From Flavobacterium araucananum (GTDB lineage Bacteria > Bacteroidota > Bacteroidia > Flavobacteriales > Flavobacteriaceae), in assembly GCF_002222055.1 (NCBI RefSeq), contig NZ_MUGS01000062.1, forward strand, positions 1-64,000: a DNA stretch of 64,000 nt, in the 5' to 3' direction. Both the position numbers and the translations under genes were made by a program. Shown in pieces: positions 1 through 8,998 of this stretch (positions are counted from its first letter, which is position 1; each line of letters opens with the position of its first letter). The notes beneath the pieces are model-generated. The model made no database searches, was not told the origin of the DNA, and saw only the letters and a program-made list of their open reading frames with translations.

Positions 1-220
1 AAAAAAGCTCCAGCGGAGCGTAATAATGTTTTTCTAACAGCTAAACATCTCACCCTAATGAGAGACTTTTGTGTGCTATTTTAATTAAAATATTTACATT
101 AAAAAATAAAATAATGTTCCATTTTAGTTTATTTCTCCATAAGATATTTATATTTGCAACCAAGTTGCGTTAGTTATAAACTCAGAAAGTCCGCTACATA
201 CAAGCATTTCCAAAACAAGA
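1..220. other. Leader region upstream of the first gene
   Basis: No gene is visible here. A small hairpin (GCTCC-AGC-GGAGC, 7-19) resembles the palindromic repeats of flavobacterial intergenic DNA. The rest is AT-rich. A Bacteroidota-type -7 box, TATATTTG, lies at 149-156 and would start a transcript with an untranslated leader of about 60 bases before the ATG at 221. The matching -33 TTTG is weak or absent. Confidence 0.5.
149..156 (+). promoter_or_regulatory. Putative -7 promoter box (TATATTTG)
   Basis: This is an exact match to the Bacteroidota TAnnTTTG -7 element, 65 bases before the ATG of the small Cys/His protein. No good -33 TTTG is seen about 20 bases upstream, so the promoter may need an activator. 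It would drive the first locus of the window. Confidence 0.4.
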
Positions 221-571
221 ATGAAAAAGAAAATTATCTTAATTAATCTTTTTATGTCTTTGACCGTATTGTTCGCAATGCTGTTTCAGACGGTGCATTC
301 TTACGAGCATGTCTACAGGCAATTGACAGAAAAACAATGTGAGCATCAATATGTTGACGGGCAAAAGCAAATCACGCACCTTCATGCTGTAGATAGCAAT
401 TGTCCTGTTTGTCACTTTGCTTTTAGTACTTTTATTCCTAATTCATTTCAGGCTTTATCCTTTTATAAAGTCAGTTTCGAAACTGCTTATGTATTTTATG
501 ATACAAAAGTTGCTTCAACCTTTTTTAAAGGCAGTCTTTTTGCCCTTAGAGCACCACCTGTTTTAGTTTAG
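221..571 (+). CDS. Small exported Cys/His-rich protein
   Basis: This 116-residue protein begins with a Lys-rich, hydrophobic signal-like segment (residues 1-26). The mature part has clustered metal-type ligands: H27/H30, C40/H42, H53/H55 and a C61-x-x-C64-H65 motif. It ends in an Arg-Ala-Pro-Pro stretch similar in look to the tails of DUF2946-type small proteins found beside metal-linked TonB receptors. It precedes an ABC exporter and a TonB receptor on the same strand, which suggests a periplasmic metal- or chelate-binding accessory role. The CxxCH could also be a heme-attachment motif, but a lone one in so small a protein fits metal binding better. The function is inferred from composition and context only. 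Confidence 0.6.
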   Translation: MKKKIILINLFMSLTVLFAMLFQTVHSYEHVYRQLTEKQCEHQYVDGQKQITHLHAVDSNCPVCHFAFSTFIPNSFQALSFYKVSFETAYVFYDTKVASTFFKGSLFALRAPPVLV

Positions 572-801
572 TTTATTACATTTTATTTTCGAAAAATTAA
601 AGAGAGATCTCTAATGCAACATGCTTCAACAGATTAAACTGTTGGCTATGTCTCTGTTTTGTATCCTGATAAGGCTCAAATAAACCTCTTATTTTTCAAA
701 TCCTGATAGATATTCTTCTATCAAAATAGTTGTAAACTATCCCTTCCTCCTACTCAAATTCTAAAGTTGTCACCGCATCAAAGCAGCGACCAATAACTGG
801 C

Positions 802-840
802 ACTGAGACTGAGACTGAGACTGAGATTGAGACTGAAAAC
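802..840 (+). repeat. GAGACT-type hexamer repeat
   Basis: The 296-base gap between the small Cys/His gene and the ABC ATPase gene holds a near-perfect tandem run of ACTGAG/GAGACT hexamers ending in GACTGAAAAC. The same hexamer reappears in a longer, degenerate form at 15453-15590, upstream of the cytochrome peroxidase gene. The rest of the gap shows no gene and no convincing terminator. Confidence 0.75.
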
Positions 841-867
841 TAAAAAAAATCCAAATACATACAAACC

Positions 868-1563
868 ATGCTTATAGCTGAAAACCTGACGAAAAAATAT
901 GGCGATCATACCGCTTTAAACAAACTGAACTTAACGATTAAAGAAGGCGAAATTTTTGCGCTTTTGGGGCAAAATGGTGCCGGAAAAACGACTACTATAA
1001 ATCTCTTTTTGGGTTTTATAACTCCTACAGACGGAGAACTCAAAATCAATGGTATCTCTGTGACAGAAAACGATCAGGAAACCAAAAAATATGTAGCCTA
1101 TATCCCTGAAACGGTCCTGTTATATCCTAATCTTACGGGTTTAGAAAACTTAAAATTCTTCTCGTCTCTTGCCGGATTTAAATACTCTGTTGGCGAATTG
1201 ACTTACTTCCTGACCAAAGCAGGTTTGCAGGTTGCAGCTCATGACCAGAATCTGGGCGGATATTCGAAAGGAATGCGACAAAAGGTAGGAATTGCTATTG
1301 CGATTGCCAAAAAAGCCAAAGTATTGTTATTAGATGAGCCTACAAGTGGTTTGGACCCTAAAGCATCGAATGAATTTTCGCAAATTCTAAAAGAACTTTC
1401 TACAGATGGAACAGCAATATTAATGGCGACCCATGATATTTTCAGGGCCAGAGAAGTGGCAACGCACATTGGGATCATGAAACAAGGAAATCTGGTAACG
1501 GTAATCGAAGCCAATAAAATCTCGGCAAACGAACTCGAAAATCTGTATTTACAAACCGTATAA
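868..1563 (+). CDS. ABC transporter ATP-binding protein
   Basis: This 231-residue ABC ATPase should power the two DUF3526 permeases downstream. Walker A is G34-QNGAGKT-T42, the signature is the degenerate YSKGMRQ at 132-138, Walker B is KVLLLDEP at 151-158, and the switch His is H189. The length and YSKGM signature match the CcmA/NosF-like group that pairs with ABC-2 membrane proteins and works in export. It is separated from its presumed permeases by the TonB receptor gene, an unusual order, but all four lie on + with short gaps, so one operon is likely. The substrate cannot be read from the ATPase. Confidence 0.9.
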   Translation: MLIAENLTKKYGDHTALNKLNLTIKEGEIFALLGQNGAGKTTTINLFLGFITPTDGELKINGISVTENDQETKKYVAYIPETVLLYPNLTGLENLKFFSSLAGFKYSVGELTYFLTKAGLQVAAHDQNLGGYSKGMRQKVGIAIAIAKKAKVLLLDEPTSGLDPKASNEFSQILKELSTDGTAILMATHDIFRAREVATHIGIMKQGNLVTVIEANKISANELENLYLQTV

Positions 1564-1593
1564 AAGGAAATACAAATTTCCATCAGTAGCAAA

Positions 1594-3888
1594 ATGAAAC
1601 ATTTAATTCCCTTTTTATTTTTAATAATTGGTACGCAACACGTACAATCCCAAACCATTGCTAAAAAAAGCAAAGACAGCATTGTTGCCGATTCTGTCAA
1701 AATAGCGAAAAACGAATTGCAAACCGTTGAAATCGTGGGTCGCTCCTCAAAAAAATACAATAGCGATTATTCTTTTGCAGCCACCAAAACGGCAGCACTC
1801 AACAAAGATATCCCGCAATCTATCTCGACAATTACCAAAGAATTAATAGCTGACAAAGGTGCTTTTTATCTTGCCGATGCCGTAAAAATGGCAAGTGGCG
1901 TGATTCCGGCAAGTTATTACAACCAATATACGATTCGTGGCATCAGTCAAAACGAAGAAGGTCAGATTATAAACGGAATGCGAACCCGACAATACTACTT
2001 TTTGCAGCCGTTGACCAATAATATCGAACGTGTAGAAGTGATCAAAGGTCCGTCGAGTGCTACATTTTCGTCTGTAGATCCGGGCGGAAGCATCAATTTG
2101 GTGACTAAAAAACCGCTGGCAATGGATCGCAAGGAAGTAAGTTTAAGCGTTGGGAGTTTTAGTACTTTTCGCGGAAGTCTGGACTTTACAGGACCTCTAA
2201 ACGAATCAAAAACACTTTTGTACCGTGTAAACGGTGCCTATCAGGAAGCAAAATCATTTCGGGATCTCGTACGCAATAAATCATTTTTGATCTCTCCGTC
2301 GTTCAGTTATATCCCAAATGAAAAAACAGCGATTAATACGGAACTAATTTTAAGCGACATGACCGGAATCCTTGATCGTGGCCAGCCTGTTTTTGGAGCT
2401 GTTGCGGGCGTTACGAATTTAAATAAAACCCCAATAAGTTTAAATCTGGGTGCTCCAAGTGATTTTTTTAAATCAAAAGAAATGATTTTTACGACCAGTT
2501 TGGCACATAAATTTAGTTCTAAAATTGGTTTTAATGCACAATATATGAAGCAATCCTGGACCGAAAATCTTCAGGAACACAGAACCACCAATGCTTTTGC
2601 GGTCGATATGAACAATGCCCCTGTAACGAGTCTGGCGATGATGCAATTTGTGCAGCGCCAACAATATTGGAACATTGATAATTTGAGTACGTATTTTAAT
2701 TTCGACTTAAAAACCGCAAAACTCAAACATAAAGTATTGGTGGGCTACGATTTAAGCAGCTGGAACAAAACCAAAGGAGGCGGGCAAAACGCAGCAAGAG
2801 GTTATTTGCTAAAAGACGGAACTGTAGCGAGTACTTTTGTTCCGGCAAATGCAGCCAATTATCAAACCACCACGGTTGAGGGAGTGGTTTTGCCAAAACC
2901 AAATGTAAACTACTTCAATCTCAACAATCCAACCTATACCCTGACCAGTCCGGATGATTATACCCTGAATGTGAGAACCGCATTGCCATCTGCCTTAACG
3001 ACCACCAATGCCGTTTATATTCAGGATCAGATTCAGTGGGACAAGCTGAGTTTTTTGCTGGGTTTGCGACACGAATGGTTCGAAGATATTACGAATTATA
3101 AAGCCAACAATGAATTGACCGTCAAAAAAACCGCTTTATTGCCGCGTGTTGGTCTTACTTATGCCCTAAGCAATGCGATCAACGTTTATACGACATATCT
3201 CGAGGGTTATCAGCCCCAATCGAATACTGTGACTTTAATGCCACAAACAGGTTCTTTGCCTGCCGGAAGTTTGTATGATCCGCTAAAAAGTAATTTGAAA
3301 GAAGCAGGTCTAAAAGCTACTTTTTTCGACAATTCGATCAGTTTTAATGCTGCTGTTTACGAAATCAATCAGCGCAATATCCTGATGAATGCCAATGATC
3401 CTGCCAATCCGGATTTATTGGTAACCAGAGGTGCAGAGAGAAGTCGTGGTTTTGAGTGTGATATAGCGGGTTATATTACTGCTGATTGGCAAATAAATGC
3501 TTCATACAGTTATATCGATGCCCAAATTACGAACGATCGTGATGTGTCGTTAATTGGTGCCCGAAAACAAAATACACCAAAAAACAGCGCCAATTTATGG
3601 ACACGCTACAATTTTAATTCAGATTCTGCCCTGAAAGATCTGGGTGTTGGTTTTGGGATGCAATATCAAAGCAGTAAAGTGCCTTGGTTTACGAGAGCTT
3701 TTATGCTTCCTGATTTTACTGTTTTTGATGCCGCTTTATATTACAAACCCAACAAAAGCAATATGCAAATTGCTCTCAATGCAGGCAATTTATTCAATAA
3801 AACCTATTGGTTGGGCGCCCAGAATTATTTGCGTTTATTTCCCGGAGCTCCCAGAAATTTTAACCTGACCGTAACCTATAAATTTTAG
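1594..3888 (+). CDS. TonB-dependent siderophore-type receptor
   Basis: This 764-residue outer-membrane receptor has a signal peptide ending near residue 20 and a TonB-box-like segment at about 41-49 (ELQTVEIVG). A plug domain follows, with the family hallmarks YTIRGIS, ERVEVIKGPSS and GGSINLVTKKP. The C-terminal 22-strand barrel ends in an aromatic residue (YKF). It lacks the carboxypeptidase-like N-terminal domain of SusC proteins and resembles the FhuA/FhuE siderophore receptors. It lies 30 bases after the ATPase stop and 4 bases before the first permease. It probably imports a metal chelate or another small ligand handled by the co-encoded ABC system. The ligand is unknown. Confidence 0.9.
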   Translation: MKHLIPFLFLIIGTQHVQSQTIAKKSKDSIVADSVKIAKNELQTVEIVGRSSKKYNSDYSFAATKTAALNKDIPQSISTITKELIADKGAFYLADAVKMASGVIPASYYNQYTIRGISQNEEGQIINGMRTRQYYFLQPLTNNIERVEVIKGPSSATFSSVDPGGSINLVTKKPLAMDRKEVSLSVGSFSTFRGSLDFTGPLNESKTLLYRVNGAYQEAKSFRDLVRNKSFLISPSFSYIPNEKTAINTELILSDMTGILDRGQPVFGAVAGVTNLNKTPISLNLGAPSDFFKSKEMIFTTSLAHKFSSKIGFNAQYMKQSWTENLQEHRTTNAFAVDMNNAPVTSLAMMQFVQRQQYWNIDNLSTYFNFDLKTAKLKHKVLVGYDLSSWNKTKGGGQNAARGYLLKDGTVASTFVPANAANYQTTTVEGVVLPKPNVNYFNLNNPTYTLTSPDDYTLNVRTALPSALTTTNAVYIQDQIQWDKLSFLLGLRHEWFEDITNYKANNELTVKKTALLPRVGLTYALSNAINVYTTYLEGYQPQSNTVTLMPQTGSLPAGSLYDPLKSNLKEAGLKATFFDNSISFNAAVYEINQRNILMNANDPANPDLLVTRGAERSRGFECDIAGYITADWQINASYSYIDAQITNDRDVSLIGARKQNTPKNSANLWTRYNFNSDSALKDLGVGFGMQYQSSKVPWFTRAFMLPDFTVFDAALYYKPNKSNMQIALNAGNLFNKTYWLGAQNYLRLFPGAPRNFNLTVTYKF

Positions 3889-3892
3889 TTGT

Positions 3893-5344
3893 ATGATGTC
3901 CTTACACATAGAAATTTTAATAGCCAAACATCTAAAGAATTCCGTTTTTAAAAATACGGCAGTTTTTATTATCACCCTTTTTATTGGGATTATTTTGCTT
4001 TATGCTGCATTAACAGGTTGGGAAAATTATACCGCTCAAAACGAAACCAGCGAAAAATACCAGCATGAATCCAGAGAAGACTGGCTTAAAAATCCGGACA
4101 AAAACCCACATCGAATGGCACATTACGGAAATTTTGCTTTTAGAAAAAGTACGCCTTTAAGTGTTTTTGAGTTTGGAATGGAGCCTTTTTTCGGGAATGC
4201 TATTTTTCTCGAAGCACACAAACAAAATACTGCCAATTTCTCTGAAGCAGGATTTTCAAACAGTATGCTTCGTTTTGGAGAAATAAGCATTGCAATGGTT
4301 TTACAGATTTTATTGCCGTTATTGATCTTTTTTCTGGGATTTAATGCCATCGCTGCCGAAAGAGAAGACGGAACCTTAAAACTACTTTTAAGTCAGGGAA
4401 TAAGCTGGAAACAACTCTTGAGAGGTAAGATTCTGGGTATTGCAAGTGTTATCATGCTGCTTTTTATTCCAACAATTATAGCGCTTGTTTTGATCTGGTT
4501 GCTGCTTCAGGATTTTAGCATTTCGAGCGATGAAACCATAAAAATGCTGTTGTTTGTTCTCTTTCATTTTATCTATCTGCTCTTTTTTTGTGTTATCGCC
4601 GTTTTGATTTCTGCTGCGAGCAAAACATCCAAGAAAGCTTTGATTTCGCTCATTGGTATTTGGTTGGTTTTTACGATTATCCTGCCCAGAACTACGCAGG
4701 CAATTGGTGCTTACATTTATCAAGCGCCTTCTAAAATTGCGTTTCAGAGCGGGATCGAAAAAGACATTCTCAAACAAGGAGACAGCCATAACCCAAACGA
4801 TTTGCATTATAAAGCGATCAAAGATTCCCTTTTAAGAGTTTACAAAGTCGATTCAGTACAAAAACTTCCCTTCAATTATTCCGGTTTCATCATGACCGAA
4901 GGCGAGAAAATAAGTTCCCGTATCTACAGTCAGCATTTAGAAAAATTGCTTCAGGTTTACGAAAAGCAAAACAGTTTTTCGAAAACAGTCTCTTTTATAA
5001 ATCCGTACATCGCTATCAAAAATTTGTCGATGGGATTATCCAATACAGATTACGATTCGTATATCGATTTCCAGAAACAAGCCGAAAATTACCGGTATAC
5101 TATGGCGCAAAAAATGAATGGTTTGCAGGTAAAATACATCTCTAACAAAAAACCAAAACCCAACGATAAACCCTTAACAATTAGCAAACAACATTGGGCA
5201 GATGTCGCTGAGTTTCATTATAAACCTAAAGGAATCAGGGATGTATTAAAATCTAAATTCGTCTCTGTAATTTCCGTTTTTTTATGGATCATCCTGTTGT
5301 TTATTTTGATACGGATTGCAGCCAAAAACCTTAAAGCCCTTTAA
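3893..5344 (+). CDS. ABC-2 permease, DUF3526 family (first of two)
   Basis: This 483-residue inner-membrane protein has one TM helix near residues 22-40, a large external loop, then five or so further helices from about residue 130 on. The cytoplasmic motif after the second helix (EREDGTLKLLLSQG, then W-K-LL-GK) is the coupling-helix signature of ABC-2/NosY-like permeases. The large extracytoplasmic loops are typical of DUF3526 proteins. It starts 4 bases after the receptor stop, and the next permease follows within 2 bases, so translational coupling and a permease heterodimer are likely. Confidence 0.85.
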   Translation: MMSLHIEILIAKHLKNSVFKNTAVFIITLFIGIILLYAALTGWENYTAQNETSEKYQHESREDWLKNPDKNPHRMAHYGNFAFRKSTPLSVFEFGMEPFFGNAIFLEAHKQNTANFSEAGFSNSMLRFGEISIAMVLQILLPLLIFFLGFNAIAAEREDGTLKLLLSQGISWKQLLRGKILGIASVIMLLFIPTIIALVLIWLLLQDFSISSDETIKMLLFVLFHFIYLLFFCVIAVLISAASKTSKKALISLIGIWLVFTIILPRTTQAIGAYIYQAPSKIAFQSGIEKDILKQGDSHNPNDLHYKAIKDSLLRVYKVDSVQKLPFNYSGFIMTEGEKISSRIYSQHLEKLLQVYEKQNSFSKTVSFINPYIAIKNLSMGLSNTDYDSYIDFQKQAENYRYTMAQKMNGLQVKYISNKKPKPNDKPLTISKQHWADVAEFHYKPKGIRDVLKSKFVSVISVFLWIILLFILIRIAAKNLKAL

Positions 5345-5345
5345 T

Positions 5346-6698
5346 ATGTTAGCACTATTATTTAAAAATTTTATACGATCCAAAGGAACCAAAATTGGAC
5401 TGATTTTCCTTTTATTAATCTGTTTTATAAGCCTTTTAATTGGGCAGCAATTTCAGCAAAAACAACAGAAAAACATCTCTGAAGCCGCACTTTATCAAAA
5501 AGAACATATTGCCAGAAATGCTGCGTTTCATCAAGACGAAATAGGGCTTTTACTCTATTACATCAAATTTTCGCTGGTCAATAAAACAGTACCTGTCAAC
5601 AGTCTGGCAATTGGTCAGAGAGATGTAAATCCGTCGATACAAAGTGTTACGATTCGTGGTTTAGAAGCCCAGAAATACGACTCGGAATTGAATAACCCCA
5701 ATAATTTATTATCCGGAAATATCGATTTTAGCTTTGTGCTTATTTATCTTTTTCCACTTTTGATTATTGCCTTTTCTTATAATCTGGTTTCGGAAGAAAA
5801 AGAAAGCGGAACCTGGAAAATTGTCGCCACTCAAAGCACAAACACTTTTTTATACATCCTGAAATTATTCTATATCCGGATTTTAAGCCTGACAGCACTT
5901 TTATCAATCGTACTTTTTTGTGCTGTTTTGTTTCTGAATATCCCACTGGATGAATCTTTTTTTACTTTTTACGGAATAGCAATTCTTTATCTTTTGTTTT
6001 GGTTTGCAGTTTGCTTTTTTATCGTTTCCCTGCAAAAGCATTCGAACTTTAATGCTGTAATTTTATTAACGATCTGGTTGTTTCTTATTATCATTTTACC
6101 GGCAACAATAAACACTTATATTGTCAATAAATACCCTATTCCGGAGGCTTTAGAGTTAACCGTAAAACAAAGAAATGCATATCACGAAAAATGGGATATG
6201 GATAAAAAATTTACTATGGATAAATTCTATAGTCATTATCCGCAATTCAGGCATTACCCTTTGCCCAATACAGAGTTTAGCTGGCTTTGGTATTATGCCA
6301 TGCAACAAGCGGGTGACGACGATTCTATAAAACAATCTCAGGAACTGGAACAGAAATTAGAGCAGCGAAACGCGACGAGTGCGTTTATAGCACAGTTTAT
6401 TCCAACTTTGCATGCTCAGATCCAACTCAACGAAATTGCCAAAGCCGACTTAGGAAACCAGCTTTTGTTTTGGAAAGAAACCAAACATTTTCATGAAAAA
6501 ATGCGTTTGTATTTCTATCCCAAAATCTTTGATAATGCAGCTGTTGCCAAACAAAACTGGTCTAAATTTAAAGTAGAAACCTTTGCAGATCCCACAGAAG
6601 TTGACTTTGCAAAAGCATTTTTGCCGTTGCTGCTTTTCAATTTGGTATTGGTAGGTTTAGGCTGGAGAAACTTTAGAATAAGAAAACAGACATTCTAA
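5346..6698 (+). CDS. ABC-2 permease, DUF3526 family (second of two)
   Basis: This 450-residue inner-membrane protein parallels its upstream neighbour: one N-terminal TM helix, a periplasmic loop, then a helix followed by EEKESGTWKIVATQ, the permease coupling motif. More helices follow, then a second large loop and a final C-terminal TM segment. I chose the ATG at 5346, 2 bases after the preceding stop. A start at 5316 is open but would overlap the previous gene and add a non-membrane leader. With the ATPase at 868 and the first permease it makes a complete ABC-2 exporter, probably as a heterodimer. Confidence 0.85.
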   Translation: MLALLFKNFIRSKGTKIGLIFLLLICFISLLIGQQFQQKQQKNISEAALYQKEHIARNAAFHQDEIGLLLYYIKFSLVNKTVPVNSLAIGQRDVNPSIQSVTIRGLEAQKYDSELNNPNNLLSGNIDFSFVLIYLFPLLIIAFSYNLVSEEKESGTWKIVATQSTNTFLYILKLFYIRILSLTALLSIVLFCAVLFLNIPLDESFFTFYGIAILYLLFWFAVCFFIVSLQKHSNFNAVILLTIWLFLIIILPATINTYIVNKYPIPEALELTVKQRNAYHEKWDMDKKFTMDKFYSHYPQFRHYPLPNTEFSWLWYYAMQQAGDDDSIKQSQELEQKLEQRNATSAFIAQFIPTLHAQIQLNEIAKADLGNQLLFWKETKHFHEKMRLYFYPKIFDNAAVAKQNWSKFKVETFADPTEVDFAKAFLPLLLFNLVLVGLGWRNFRIRKQTF

Positions 6699-7132
6699 TT
6701 TTTTTTAACCTTATAAGTGATATAAGTTCATAACCCGTTGGGTGTAATTAATTTGTCTGTTTGCTCTTGGGTCAAAAGATATATTTAACACATAGTAACA
6801 TAGTTTTTTTTAGCTAAAAGAATGCAAAAAGAATTACATTTCTTTGACATAGCCAGGCTATGTGCATTTTAAATAAGTGAAAGCCTTTTTTAAAGGTTCA
6901 AAAGCTATGTTTCTATGTGTTAAAATTAATTACACTCAATGGGTTAAGTTCATAAAAAAGTAGTGCGTTAAGCTTAAATCACTTATATCTTTTCATTATT
7001 TAAAAGTTTAAGCAATGTAGCTTAAATTACTTATATCCCTTATATGGTTTAAAAATTTACTCCTATTCTGACTAATATTATTTGAAACCTTCTTTATTTT
7101 AATTTTATTTAGAATTAATATAAATAAACTTT
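6699..7132. repeat. Intergenic region with a long nested inverted repeat
   Basis: No gene is seen. Between about 6726 and 6952 the DNA forms a long imperfect palindrome. Its outer arms are GTTCATAACCCGTTGGGTG with a matching reverse complement near 6925-6951. Inside are TTAACACATAGTAACATAG near 6786 and CTATGTTTCTATGTGTTAA near 6905. At the centre sits GACATAGCC-AGGCTATGTG near 6846. Related ACACATAGAAACATAG sequences occur near 16845 and at 58929-58968. It closes the ABC operon and may serve as terminator or mobile-repeat relic. Confidence 0.6.
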
Positions 7133-7140
7133 TATATTTG
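7133..7140 (+). promoter_or_regulatory. Putative -7 promoter box of the sigma-factor gene
   Basis: TATATTTG matches the Bacteroidota TAnnTTTG consensus and lies 72 bases before the chosen ATG at 7212. As at 149-156, the -33 position is poor. It falls inside the longer reading frame that begins with TTG at 7149 minus a few bases, which argues that the true start codon is the later ATG. Confidence 0.45.
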
Positions 7141-7211
7141 CCGCTTTCTTGGCAAATCTGGGTAGTTTTTTATATTTACCGATATTGCTTTTCCTAAGTA
7201 AATTTCGTTTG

Positions 7212-7811
7212 ATGAACAATAATAACAGTTTCGAATTAAATCTTTTTGAATCTTTCAAAGAAGGAGACGAAGCTGCTTTTACTTATTTTTACGACAAATA
7301 CTTTCGCAGAATCACCTCTTTTAGCGTTCAGTTTATTTATGATCCTGAAGAAGCCGAAAATCTCGCTCAGGAAGCTTTTTTATATTTATGGCAAAACCGG
7401 GAAACGGTTGAATCTATAAATGGCATACAATCGTTCTTGTATACGTATGCCAAATCGAAATGCCTGAACATGATTCGCCACAACAAAGTAAAGGACAAAT
7501 TCAAAAATGAGGTTTTAAACCAAAAAGAAAGAGAACTGGATATCGAAATCTTAAACTCGGTTCAGTTTGATACTTTAGAATTAACCGAATTAGAGCGTTT
7601 AATTCAGGAATCTATAAGCGATTTACCACCAAAAACCCGAGAAGTTTTTATAAAAAAACGTTTCGAGAATAAAAAAAATGCAGAAATAGCCGAAGAAATG
7701 CAAGTAACCTTAAAAGCTGTCGAAGCCCACATGACAAAGGCTTTGAAGATTTTGAAAACTAAATTATCCGACTATTTGTTCTTAATTTTTATTCTTATTT
7801 GTAATAATTAA
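7212..7811 (+). CDS. ECF RNA polymerase sigma factor (FecI-like)
   Basis: This 199-residue sigma-70 family protein contains region 2 (from about residue 10 to 80, with YDPEEAENLAQEAFLYLW) and region 4 (about 120-185, with LPPKTREVFIKKRFENKKNAEIA... as the helix-turn-helix). An upstream TTG at 7149 extends the frame by 21 hydrophobic residues, but the ATG at 7212 fits the family length and the promoter box at 7133. It is followed 67 bases later by a FecR anti-sigma gene and then an STN-bearing SusC. This is the classic cell-surface signalling layout in which ligand binding outside releases the sigma factor to transcribe the SusC operon. Confidence 0.9.
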   Translation: MNNNNSFELNLFESFKEGDEAAFTYFYDKYFRRITSFSVQFIYDPEEAENLAQEAFLYLWQNRETVESINGIQSFLYTYAKSKCLNMIRHNKVKDKFKNEVLNQKERELDIEILNSVQFDTLELTELERLIQESISDLPPKTREVFIKKRFENKKNAEIAEEMQVTLKAVEAHMTKALKILKTKLSDYLFLIFILICNN

Positions 7812-7878
7812 AAATAAAGGTAGGGTATTTTATTTCTCAAGTGTACTTACTATAACCGGAAGTTTAAAGAACCAAAAT

Positions 7879-8988
7879 ATGAGTACCGAAATTATTTATA
7901 AATACCTTTCTAACGAAGCTTCAGAACAAGAAGTCCTAATACTTTTTGAATGGATTGCTGCTTCAGACGAAAACAAAAAACAGTTTATTGCTTTAAAGAA
8001 AACCTGGGCATTAGCGGCACTTACAACCAATATTTCCAGCGATTCTGTTTCGGTTATTTCGATCAGACCCAAAAAGAAAGCGTATCAGTATCTAAAATAT
8101 GCAGCTGTATTTTTAGTCTTACTGGGATTAGGAAAACTGGCTTTTGACTGGAGCCAAAAAACAAAATCAGCCTCTAAAGAAATTGTTTTAGAAGGGGCAG
8201 ATGGTCGTTCAGAATTTATCACCAAAAACAATAAGGGAACATTAGTCCTTAACGAGAATAAAAGTTTGATTGCCCGGAAATTTCCCAATCAAATTATCTA
8301 TTTCGGAAAAGTTCAGGATCAAAAAGTGGTTTACAATACCCTAAAAGTTCCGTATGGCAAAACATTTAAGCTAATCCTTTCAGACGGAACGGTTGTGAGT
8401 TTAAATTCCGGTACGACATTGCGTTATCCGGAACAATTTGGCATCAACGGAAAAAGAAATGTATATCTCACCGGAGAAGCTTTTTTTGAGGTTGCAAAAG
8501 ACAAACAACATCCGTTTATTGTCAATGCCAATGAGGTTGATATTGAGGTTTTAGGAACAAAATTCAATATTAGTGCTTATCCTGAAAACCCAACGGTTAA
8601 CAGTACTCTGGTCGAAGGAAGCATTCAAATGTATGAAGTTGTAAACCAGCAAAATCTGGTTTTACTTACCCCAAACCAAATGGCAACCTGGAATAATAAT
8701 TCTAAAAAAATTACAACAAAAGCAGTAGATCCAAGCTTTTATGCTGCCTGGACAAAAGGGGAACTTGCTTTTAAAGATACCCCGTTTTCTACAATCGCTA
8801 AAATAATTCAGCGTACCTACGACGTCGAAATTATCAATGAAAATGCTGTTTTGGCCAAACAGAGTTTTACCGGTACAATTAAAATTAGAGAATCGAGTGT
8901 CGAAAACATTTTAGAACTTCTAAAACGGGATACGCCTTTTAGTTATTCTATTAAAGAAAATACGATTACCATTACCAATCTTCCATAA
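7879..8988 (+). CDS. FecR-family anti-sigma factor
   Basis: This 369-residue inner-membrane regulator has a cytoplasmic N-terminal part (1-70), one TM helix at about 73-92 and a periplasmic FecR domain. The FecR domain includes the family motif of a glycine-rich LSDGTVVSLNSGTTLRYPE stretch near 170-190. A DUF4974-type C-terminal domain covers about 285-365. It holds the adjacent ECF sigma factor in check until the STN domain of the SusC transducer contacts its periplasmic part. The gene ends 10 bases before susC, so the three are likely co-regulated. Confidence 0.9.
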   Translation: MSTEIIYKYLSNEASEQEVLILFEWIAASDENKKQFIALKKTWALAALTTNISSDSVSVISIRPKKKAYQYLKYAAVFLVLLGLGKLAFDWSQKTKSASKEIVLEGADGRSEFITKNNKGTLVLNENKSLIARKFPNQIIYFGKVQDQKVVYNTLKVPYGKTFKLILSDGTVVSLNSGTTLRYPEQFGINGKRNVYLTGEAFFEVAKDKQHPFIVNANEVDIEVLGTKFNISAYPENPTVNSTLVEGSIQMYEVVNQQNLVLLTPNQMATWNNNSKKITTKAVDPSFYAAWTKGELAFKDTPFSTIAKIIQRTYDVEIINENAVLAKQSFTGTIKIRESSVENILELLKRDTPFSYSIKENTITITNLP

Positions 8989-8998
8989 CTATATAAAC

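Noticed and set aside
7149..7211. Longer N-terminus of the ECF sigma factor starting at TTG
   Set aside because: It adds 21 hydrophobic residues not seen in the family and starts inside the likely transcription start region.
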